Source: Bifidobacterium breve
GTDB lineage: Bacteria > Actinomycetota > Acidimicrobiia > IMCC26256 > PALSA-555
DNA: 6,462 nucleotides
NCBI GenBank assembly: GCA_945889545.1
Contig: CAMDCC010000180.1
Coordinates: 1 to 6,462, forward strand
Reading direction: 5' to 3'
Part shown: positions 1-5,078 of the stretch, in pieces
Layout: each line of letters starts with the position of its first letter
Numbering within the stretch: the first letter of the stretch is position 1
Notes under the pieces: generated by a model
Told to the model about the DNA's origin: nothing
Database searches by the model: none
What the model saw: only the letters and a program-made list of their open reading frames with translations
Translations under genes and position numbers: made by a program

Positions 1-1218
1 GGTTCGCGGCAGGCCGAGGACGCGCTCGGCGATGATGTTCCGTTGGATCTCGCTGGTACCGCCGGGGATGGTGCCCGCGAACGATCGCATCCATTGCGTG
101 ATCCAGGCCCCGTCGCGCCACATCTTCGGGCCGAGCACGTCGAGATCGAGTGCTTCGTGACCCTGCACCTCGGCAGCAGCGAGCAAGATGTCCTGCAGCG
201 TCTCGCTCCCGTAGAGCTTCAGCAACGAGTGCTCGGGCGCCGGCTTGCCCGCCATGATCTTTGACAGCCCGCGGTACCCCATCAGCGTCTGCGCCTGCGT
301 GTCCACATAGAAGCCGCCGAGCATGTCGCGGAAGTGCGCGTCCTCCTTGAGCGGAAGCCCATTGCTCCCGAGACGATCGCCGGACTCTGCGAGCGCAGTG
401 AACGCGCGCTGCGATGCGTACGCAAAGTCGATCCAGAGCATGGCGCGCTCGTGGGAAAGCGACCCTTGCGTCAGGGCCCAACCATTGTTGAGGTCTCCGA
501 GCAGGTTCTCTTTCGGGACCACCACGTCGGTGAAGAACACCTCGTTGAAGTCGAAGTACGTTGGCTCGCTGAGTTCGGCGAACGGTCGTGCTTCCACACC
601 AGGGCTGTGCATGTCGATGACGAGCACGCTGATGCCCTTGTGCTTCGAGACGGTGGGATCGGTGCGCACGTAACACATGCACCAGTCGGAATGGTGGGCT
701 CCCGATGTCCAGACCTTCTGCCCGTTGACAATGAAGTTGTCGCCGTCGAGCACTGCCCGCGTCTTGAGACTGGCTAAGTCGCTGCCGGCACCGGGCTCGC
801 TCATGCCGAGGCACCAAGCGATCTCGGCTCGAAGCGTCGGGAGCAGCCAACGCTCCTGTTGCTCGGGAGTGCCGTAGTCGTGCAGGGAAGGCGAGATGAT
901 GCCCAGCCCTTGTGGGTTCAGGCTGCGCGGGATCTCGCGACGGGTGAACTCTTCGAAGTAGATCATCTGCTCCGAGGCGGTCGCGTTGCGCCCACCCAGC
1001 TCGGGTGGCCAGCCCGGGACGAGCCAACCGGCGTCGAACAACGTGCGCTGCCACGCTCGAGACCAGTCCATCAAGGACGCGCTCGAATGCTTAGGCTGGT
1101 TGAGCACCTCGTGTGGCGGCGTGTTCTCCTCGAGCCACGCCACGAGCTCCGAACGAAACGCCTCTTCCGTCTCGCCGTAGGCCAGTCGCACGCCGGGAAC
1201 GGTAGTCGGTAAGGTCAC
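1..1218 (-). CDS. Acyl-CoA dehydrogenase, catalytic-Glu-bearing type (ACAD-1), C-terminus cut by window edge
   Basis: FAD-dependent alpha,beta-desaturation of an acyl-CoA thioester in the cytoplasm. The frame is open for 406 codons from GTG 1218 to the window edge. It is nearly full length, because the last visible residues (AERVLGLPRT) match the usual family C-terminus. Seen: middle-domain motif SEPGAGSD at residues 140-147, GQKVWTS around 167-172, and C-terminal IPGGTSEIQRN around 384-394. The glutamate that precedes GT in MCAD-type enzymes is Gly here, but a Glu sits at residue 257 in SHERA, where IVD/LCAD and mycobacterial FadE26-type enzymes keep their catalytic base. The RxQFG flavin motif that normally follows about 25 residues later is absent. 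GTG 1218 is chosen because GGAGAG lies at 1227-1222. It is divergent from ACAD-2. Family is certain; steroid-CoA specificity is inferred from the neighbours. Confidence 0.93.
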   Translation of the reverse strand, partial: MTLPTTVPGVRLAYGETEEAFRSELVAWLEENTPPHEVLNQPKHSSASLMDWSRAWQRTLFDAGWLVPGWPPELGGRNATASEQMIYFEEFTRREIPRSLNPQGLGIISPSLHDYGTPEQQERWLLPTLRAEIAWCLGMSEPGAGSDLASLKTRAVLDGDNFIVNGQKVWTSGAHHSDWCMCYVRTDPTVSKHKGISVLVIDMHSPGVEARPFAELSEPTYFDFNEVFFTDVVVPKENLLGDLNNGWALTQGSLSHERAMLWIDFAYASQRAFTALAESGDRLGSNGLPLKEDAHFRDMLGGFYVDTQAQTLMGYRGLSKIMAGKPAPEHSLLKLYGSETLQDILLAAAEVQGHEALDLDVLGPKMWRDGAWITQWMRSFAGTIPGGTSEIQRNIIAERVLGLPRT

Positions 1219-1223
1219 CCGCT

Positions 1224-1261
1224 CTCCGCGGAGCGAGCCAACGACAGTCCGCGGAGCGAGC
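1224..1261. repeat. Pair of 14-nt direct repeats with embedded palindrome
   Basis: The word TCCGCGGAGCGAGC occurs at 1225-1238 and again, identically, at 1248-1261. Each copy contains the palindrome TCCGCGGA, and the first extends to CTCCGCGGAG (1224-1233). The first copy overlaps the probable Shine-Dalgarno of ACAD-1 (GGAGAG, 1227-1222 on the minus strand). It could therefore affect translation of that gene or serve as an operator. The repeat is seen directly; function is unknown. Confidence 0.6.
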
Positions 1262-1315
1262 GGAGTGGATGGAGCGAATCCCGAGCGAGCGCCAGCGAGC
1301 CGTTCATGAGCGGAA

Positions 1316-1373
1316 GTAACGCAGCGGGAGCGCAGCAAAGAGAGGTAGCGGAGCGGAAGCGCAGCAAAGAGTT
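1316..1373 (+). repeat. Two tandem copies of a 29-bp GC-rich unit in the ACAD-2 leader
   Basis: Copies span 1316-1344 and 1345-1373 and differ at only a few positions. Within them, GCGCAGCAAAGAG is identical at 1330-1342 and 1359-1371. The array ends 14 nt before the ATG of ACAD-2 and is followed at once by GGAG (1375-1378). Together with the upstream word at 1261-1277 it matches the repeat in front of the ltp gene (3792-3845, minus strand). No promoter could be assigned with confidence in the 1219-1387 spacer. Confidence 0.65.
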
Positions 1374-1387
1374 TGGAGCAGAAAGAT

Positions 1388-2500
1388 ATGGACTTTGAAT
1401 TCTCCGCCGAGCAAGAGGCGCTGCGCGACAGTGTGCGGCGATTCCTGGCTGACCGCGCGCCGATCGCGTACGTGCGCGAGATGTTGAACGACGAGCGAGG
1501 AACGACCGACGCGGTCTGGAGTGGTCTGGCCGATCTCGGCGTGACCGGCCTGCTCGTGCCCGAGGCGCATGGTGGCGCGGGGATGGGGATGGTCGACGCC
1601 GCCGTGGTGCTCGAAGAGATCGGCCGAGCGGTGCACCCGAGTCCGTATGCATCGTCGGCAATCGGCGCAGTCAGTCTCATCATGGGCGCCGGCACCGACG
1701 AGGACCACGCGGCGCTGCTCCCTTCGCTCGCGTCTGGCGAGCAGGTGGGGACCGTCGCGCTCTACGAGCCCGATCGCCGATCCGAGTGGCGCTCCCCCAC
1801 CACGACCGCCGTTCCTGACGCCGATGCGTGGCGCCTCGATGGCAGCAAGGCACACGTGCCCAGCGCGACGGCGGCCGACGTCTTCGTGGTCACCGCCTCA
1901 ACGCCCGACGGGTCGCTCGGAGTGTTCATTGTCGACCGGACAGCCTCGGGCGTGACGGTCGCGCCAACGCCCACGGTGGACGGCACCTCCAAGCAGGGCG
2001 CGGTCACGCTCGCAGGTGCACCCGCCCGCCGCTTGGGAACCGATGCAACCGACGCCGTCGCGGCCACCGTCGACCGAATGCACGCAGCCGCAGTGGTTGA
2101 CGGCGTGGGTGCTGCGTCACGCGCCCTCGAGATCTCGGTGGAATACGCGAAGGGCCGCCAGCAGTTCGGCGTGCCGATCGGCTCGTTCCAGGCCGTCCAG
2201 CACCTGTGCGCCGACATGCTCCGCGCCGTCGAGCTCGCCCGAGCCGCGAGCTACTACGCGTGCTGGACCGCGGATGCGGCCGAGGCCGAGGAGCGCCACC
2301 GCGCCGCCACGATGGCCCTCGCGTTCGCAGCCGACGAGTTGTACGCCGTGGGCGCGAGCGCAGTGCAGGTACACGCGGGCGTCGGCTTCACGTGGGAGCA
2401 CGACATCGGTCTGTATTACAAGCGTCTGCTCACCCTCCAACAGACCGGTGGCGGCGCCACCGACCAGTTAGAGGAACTCGCCACCATCGTGCTCACCTGA
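1388..2500 (+). CDS. Acyl-CoA dehydrogenase, flavin-motif-bearing partner type (ACAD-2)
   Basis: A 370-residue acyl-CoA dehydrogenase-fold protein. ATG 1388 gives the typical start MDFEFSAEQEALRDSV and has GGAG at 1375-1378. An in-frame TTG at 1373 would add only five residues and overlap the ribosome site. Seen: all-helical N-domain with LLVPEAHGGAG around 55-65, then a C-terminal helical domain with YAKGRQQFG ending at residue 261 and QVHAGVGFTWEHDIGLYYKR around 327-346. The usual middle-domain TEPxxGSD motif is degenerate (LYEPDRRSEW). The helix position that carries Glu in ACAD-1 is Met231, and the C-terminal EGT position reads TGGGAT, so neither known catalytic Glu site is filled. This resembles the non-base subunit of alpha2beta2 steroid dehydrogenases. 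Its partner is plausibly ACAD-1 (inference). Confidence 0.93.
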   Translation: MDFEFSAEQEALRDSVRRFLADRAPIAYVREMLNDERGTTDAVWSGLADLGVTGLLVPEAHGGAGMGMVDAAVVLEEIGRAVHPSPYASSAIGAVSLIMGAGTDEDHAALLPSLASGEQVGTVALYEPDRRSEWRSPTTTAVPDADAWRLDGSKAHVPSATAADVFVVTASTPDGSLGVFIVDRTASGVTVAPTPTVDGTSKQGAVTLAGAPARRLGTDATDAVAATVDRMHAAAVVDGVGAASRALEISVEYAKGRQQFGVPIGSFQAVQHLCADMLRAVELARAASYYACWTADAAEAEERHRAATMALAFAADELYAVGASAVQVHAGVGFTWEHDIGLYYKRLLTLQQTGGGATDQLEELATIVLT

Positions 2501-2510
2501 CCCAACCTCA

Positions 2511-2557
2511 TTCTGGAGACCCAGGACACCGGAATCCGGGGTTGTGGATCTCCAGAA
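2511..2557. terminator. Bidirectional hairpin terminator between convergent genes
   Basis: TTCTGGAGA (2511-2519) is perfectly complementary to TCTCCAGAA (2549-2557). After one mismatch, CCA (2521-2523) pairs with TGG (2545-2547). A smaller palindrome, CCGGAATCCGG (2529-2539), lies in the loop. It sits in the 64-bp gap between the ACAD-2 stop (2498-2500) and the ltp stop (2567-2565), so it can end transcripts from both sides. No U-tract follows, which is common for actinobacterial terminators. Confidence 0.75.
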
Positions 2558-2564
2558 CGAAGGG

Positions 2565-3779
2565 TTAGCGGCCCTGGGTCAACAAGAGGGCGCTGGCCAT
2601 CGGGCCGCCGCCGGAGCAGGCGACGCCGACTTCGGGGTTGTTCGGCACTTGGCGCTCGCCGCCTTCGCCCCAGAGCTGCACGCACGCTTCGTGGATGAAC
2701 CCGAAGCCATGCAACCGCCCGGCCGAGAGCTGACCGCCGTTCGTGTTGAGCGGCAGCTCGCCGTCGAGCGCGATGCGGTGCCCGCCCTCGAGGAACGGCC
2801 CGGCCTCACCCTTCTTGCAGAACCCCATGCCTTCGAGCCACGCGACGGTGATGAACGAGAAGCCGTCGTACATCTCGGCCACGTCCACATCGGTCGGCTT
2901 GAGATCGGTGCGCTTCCACAGCTCCTTGCCGGCGTCTTGCGCGGGCATGGAGCTGAGGTCGTCGTACTGATCCCACGACGGACGCCCGTGCGTCGCCGTC
3001 GCCATGGCTTCCACCTTGATCGGCGGCTTGCGCAGGTCGGCGATGGTGTCGGACCGCGACACGATCACTGCGGTGCCGCCGTCGCATGGAACATCGCAGT
3101 CGTAGAGGCACAACGGCGTGGAGATCATGCGGGCAGACATGTAGTCGTCGAGCGACATCGGATCCCTGTAGATCCCGTTCGGGTTCAACGCCGCGTTCTT
3201 GCGAGAGTTCACGGCGATCTGCCCAAGCTGCTCGCGCGTCGTGCCGTACTCGTAGAAGTGACGCTGCGCATACATGGCAATCCACGTGGCTGCCGATGGG
3301 GCCGAGAACGGGAGCAGCCATTGCATGAACCCGCTCGCCTTAAACGACGTGCCCGTGCTCCCGCCGCCGGGCATCACCGCGGCACGACCTCCGGAGCCCT
3401 GCGCGCTGCCCTCGAACACGCTGCGCCACACAAGCACGTGCTTACACAATCCCGCCGACACGGCGAGGCACGCATTTACGACCGCGCCGAGCTGCCCCGG
3501 GTACTCCAACCCGCCGGTGAACCAGTTCACATTGAGGCGCAGCGCGTCGTGCACGTCGGTGATGCCACCACCAGAGAAACCGCTCGGTCCGGTCGCGCCC
3601 GGGTACGTGGAGAGGCCGTCGATGTCGGCGGTCGTGAGACCGGCGTCCTCGATCGCCGCGAGGCACGCGTCGATCGTGAGCTCGAGCGGCTCGCGGAACA
3701 ACCGCCGACCGATCTCTGACTGACCCACGCCGCTGATGACCGCGCGCCGCTCTCCGATGAGATCCGTCACTTCGCTCAC
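2565..3779 (-). CDS. Thiolase-fold lipid-transfer/SCP2-thiolase-like protein, probable retro-aldolase (Ltp2-like)
   Basis: A 404-residue member of the non-decarboxylating thiolase-fold Ltp family, which in steroid degraders cleaves acyl-CoA side chains, with Ltp2 acting as a retro-aldolase. Seen: thiolase-like N-half (ISGVGQSEIGRR, then ACLAAIEDAGL around 38-47), AEMYDGFSF with Tyr304, GGQLSAGRLHGFG with His357 at the thiolase GHP position, and C-terminal ACSGGGP with Cys388. By hand alignment, the N-terminal nucleophile position falls near Tyr93-Pro94 (LEYPGQLGAV) and has no Cys, which favours aldol cleavage over thiolysis. GTG 3779 is chosen, with AGGG at 3790-3787. The ATG at 3784 hits a stop at once. 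It is last in the minus-strand operon with two DUF35 genes, and Ltp2-type enzymes are known to need a DUF35 partner. The substrate is inferred. Confidence 0.9.
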   Translation of the reverse strand: MSEVTDLIGERRAVISGVGQSEIGRRLFREPLELTIDACLAAIEDAGLTTADIDGLSTYPGATGPSGFSGGGITDVHDALRLNVNWFTGGLEYPGQLGAVVNACLAVSAGLCKHVLVWRSVFEGSAQGSGGRAAVMPGGGSTGTSFKASGFMQWLLPFSAPSAATWIAMYAQRHFYEYGTTREQLGQIAVNSRKNAALNPNGIYRDPMSLDDYMSARMISTPLCLYDCDVPCDGGTAVIVSRSDTIADLRKPPIKVEAMATATHGRPSWDQYDDLSSMPAQDAGKELWKRTDLKPTDVDVAEMYDGFSFITVAWLEGMGFCKKGEAGPFLEGGHRIALDGELPLNTNGGQLSAGRLHGFGFIHEACVQLWGEGGERQVPNNPEVGVACSGGGPMASALLLTQGR

Positions 3780-3782
3780 TTC
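3770..3782 (-). repeat. 13-nt direct repeat, copy overlapping the ltp start codon
   Basis: On the minus strand this reads GAAGTGAGCGAAG, identical to 3862-3874. Here the central GTG (3779-3777) is the start codon of the Ltp-like gene. In the other copy the TGA is the stop codon of DUF35 protein A. The two copies bracket the repeat-filled spacer. Confidence 0.6.
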
Positions 3783-3791
3783 ATCACCCTT

Positions 3792-3845
3792 GGTGCTGCT
3801 CCCACTCCGCTACTTCCACTCGCTGCGCTCGCTCCATCCGCTCCG
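3792..3845 (-). repeat. GC-rich dispersed repeat in the ltp leader, related to the ACAD-2 leader repeat
   Basis: Read on the minus strand, 3845-3829 matches 1261-1277 of the plus strand with one mismatch (CGGAGYGGATGGAGCGA). The stretch 3817-3792 resembles 1313-1338 (GGAAGTARCG followed by GGGAGC-type words). The two words keep the same order and both elements point toward their downstream gene, ending 12 nt before GTG 3779 here and 14 nt before ATG 1388 there. This fills the 88-bp gap between DUF35-A and ltp; nothing else was recognised in it. Confidence 0.6.
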
Positions 3846-3861
3846 TTCGCAGCACCGCTCG

Positions 3862-3874
3862 CTTCGCTCACTTC
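3862..3874 (-). repeat. 13-nt direct repeat, copy overlapping the DUF35-A stop codon
   Basis: On the minus strand this reads GAAGTGAGCGAAG. Its TGA (3870-3868) ends DUF35 protein A. It is identical to 3770-3782 and is followed by further GCGAAGCGAGCG-type repeat sequence. Confidence 0.6.
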
Positions 3875-4293
3875 GCTCCTCCGACTGGCTCGAACAACGG
3901 GAGCCACACTTCGTCGTCGACGTGGGGCTCGAAGACCACTTGGACGGCCATCCCGATCGTGACCTCATACGGATCGATGTTCACGATGTTGGTGGTGAGC
4001 CGTAGGTCGTCCTGTTCCAGGCAACGCACGATGGCGAGCACGAACGGCGGCTCGAGGCCCGGCATCCAGTTCTGCACGTTCACCGAGAACGTGAGCACCT
4101 CGGCGCGCCCCGACACCGCCTCGATGCCGATGTCCTTCGACCAGCACTTCGGGCAGATGACCGACGGCGGGTGCAGGTAGTACCCGCATCCCTTGCACCG
4201 CTGGAAGCGCAGCTCGCCGTCGCGGCCGCCTTGCCAGAAGTGTGAATTGAGCTCCGAGAGCGCGGGCATGATCCGAAACGGCACTTCAGTCAT
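3868..4293 (-). CDS. DUF35 zinc-ribbon/OB-fold protein A
   Basis: A 141-residue acyl-CoA-associated OB-fold protein of the DUF35 family. These proteins have an N-terminal helix, a rubredoxin-like zinc ribbon and a C-terminal OB fold, and they partner thiolase-fold enzymes such as Ltp2. Seen: SHFWQGGRDGELRFQRC around 17-33, zinc-ligand cysteines at 33, 36, 47 and 50 (CKGC, then CPKC), then a beta-rich OB region (LTFSVNVQNW through PPFVLAIVR to GMAVQVVFE). ATG 4293 is chosen because a strong Shine-Dalgarno GAGGAAG lies at 4303-4297, and the start overlaps the preceding gene's stop (ATGACTGA), giving translational coupling. The frame stays open upstream to 4446, but that stretch is coding sequence of the CMD-like gene. 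Likely partner of the downstream Ltp protein. Its last codons run into a GC-rich repeat. Confidence 0.92.
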   Translation of the reverse strand: MTEVPFRIMPALSELNSHFWQGGRDGELRFQRCKGCGYYLHPPSVICPKCWSKDIGIEAVSGRAEVLTFSVNVQNWMPGLEPPFVLAIVRCLEQDDLRLTTNIVNIDPYEVTIGMAVQVVFEPHVDDEVWLPLFEPVGGAK

Positions 4294-4636
4294 CGTCTTC
4301 CTCGGGTTCGGGTGCGGCGTCAAAACCACGCCGCGCGTGGGGAATCGCCTCGACGGCAGGCAGGAGCCCGAAGCCGGGACACGTAAGCAGGATGGATCCG
4401 AGCACTTCGTCCCACGACGCGCCAACTTCTCGAGCGAGACGGGCATGGCGCTCGACGCCGGGCGGGTTGCGCAGGACGACGGTGCACACCAATCGGATGA
4501 GCTCGTGGGTCTTGCGGTCCGGTGCCCGCAGCGAGTCGATCTGACTCATCCAGGCGTTCTGCGCCTCGTGCAGTGCCGGGAACACCTCATGGGGGGGTCC
4601 CTCGAAAGGGAAGCTCCAGTCCTCTCTATGCGTCAT
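4286..4636 (-). CDS. Carboxymuconolactone decarboxylase/AhpD-like protein without the CxxC
   Basis: A 116-residue small helical protein. The segment from THELIRLV (43-50) through VERHARLAREVGASWDEVLG (61-80) to the C-terminal FGLLPAVEAIPHA has the CMD/AhpD-fold pattern, including the conserved His (residue 64) before the G-x-(S/T)-x-(D/E)-E turn. The two AhpD redox cysteines would fall at residues 57 and 60, which are Asn and Gly, so peroxidase activity is unlikely. Cys51 and Cys86 are present elsewhere. The very acidic tail (EPEEDDD) is encoded by bases that also form the ribosome site of the next gene. ATG 4636 is chosen, with GAAGAGAG at 4650-4643. It lies 26 bp after DUF35-B and overlaps DUF35-A by 8 nt, so it is expressed with the DUF35/Ltp module. 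Its function there is unknown. Confidence 0.8.
   Translation of the reverse strand: MTHREDWSFPFEGPPHEVFPALHEAQNAWMSQIDSLRAPDRKTHELIRLVCTVVLRNPPGVERHARLAREVGASWDEVLGSILLTCPGFGLLPAVEAIPHARRGFDAAPEPEEDDD
4297..4303 (-). promoter_or_regulatory. Strong Shine-Dalgarno for DUF35-A inside the CMD-like gene
   Basis: GAGGAAG on the minus strand, three bases before ATG 4293. It doubles as the Glu-Glu-Asp codons of the upstream gene's acidic tail. It fixes the DUF35-A start and, with the ATGACTGA overlap, implies coupled translation. Confidence 0.75.
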
Positions 4637-4662
4637 GCGCGTCTCTCTTCATGGCGACCCCG

Positions 4663-5061
4663 TCATGCCGGTACGAACACTGGGATCGTGACCTCGGGCG
4701 TGAGCTCCTGGTACGACACCCGCAGCGGCATGCCTACGGCGAGATCGGCGCTCTCGCAGTCGACCACGTTCGTCATCATGCGCGGTCCCTCGGCGAGATC
4801 CACGATCGCCGCCACATACGGCACTCGTTCGTGGAACGGCGGGAGATCGTTCACGTGCACGACCGACCACGTATAGAGGGTGGCGTCGCCGGTCGCCGCT
4901 TCGGTCGTCACGTCCTCGCTCCAGCACTTCGGGCAGAACGGGCGCGGATAGAAGTAGGCGTCGCCACACGCGCCGCACCGCTGGATGAGTAGTCGGTGCT
5001 CCCGCGCGCCAGCCCAGAACTCCTGGGTGTCGTTGTCGGGAGAGGGGAGGTCGAAGCGCAC
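4663..5061 (-). CDS. DUF35 zinc-ribbon/OB-fold protein B
   Basis: A 132-residue second DUF35 protein, a paralogue of protein A. Seen: PSPDNDTQEFWAGAREHRLL near the N-terminus, zinc-ribbon cysteines at 29, 32, 43 and 46 (CGAC, then CPKC), and an OB-fold region with LYTWSVVHVNDLPPF, PYVAAIVDL and GMPLRVSY. GTG 5061 is preferred: it lies 17 bp after the MaoC stop and gives the usual family length before the Thr-x-x-Phe-Trp motif, although its ribosome site is weak. An ATG at 5151 would add 30 Arg/Gly-rich residues inside the MaoC gene and looks spurious. A MaoC gene directly followed by DUF35 recalls mycobacterial ChsH2, in which a MaoC-like domain is fused to a DUF35 domain. Here the parts are separate. 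Probable scaffold or partner for the Ltp enzyme. Confidence 0.88.
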   Translation of the reverse strand: MRFDLPSPDNDTQEFWAGAREHRLLIQRCGACGDAYFYPRPFCPKCWSEDVTTEAATGDATLYTWSVVHVNDLPPFHERVPYVAAIVDLAEGPRMMTNVVDCESADLAVGMPLRVSYQELTPEVTIPVFVPA

Positions 5062-5078
5062 GCGGCGCGGCTCGCGAG

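Noticed and set aside
323..1212. Plus-strand open frames over ACAD-1
   Set aside because: They lie opposite a continuous 406-codon acyl-CoA dehydrogenase with all expected motifs, and their compositions are arbitrary.
1219..1387. CRISPR-like array
   Set aside because: The repeat units are short, tandem without unique spacers of constant length, and not accompanied by cas genes.
1373..1390. TTG 1373 as the ACAD-2 start
   Set aside because: It would overlap the GGAG ribosome site that properly precedes ATG 1388, and MDFEF is the usual N-terminus for the family.
2544..3719. Open plus-strand frame of 391 codons opposite the Ltp gene
   Set aside because: It is antisense to a clearly recognisable thiolase-fold protein, rich in Arg/His/Ala with no family motif, and starts inside the terminator hairpin. 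It is a typical high-GC shadow frame.
4294..4446. 51-residue N-terminal extension of DUF35-A from an ATG at 4446
   Set aside because: The extension lies in another frame of the CMD-like gene, has no DUF35 similarity, and a much better ribosome site precedes ATG 4293.
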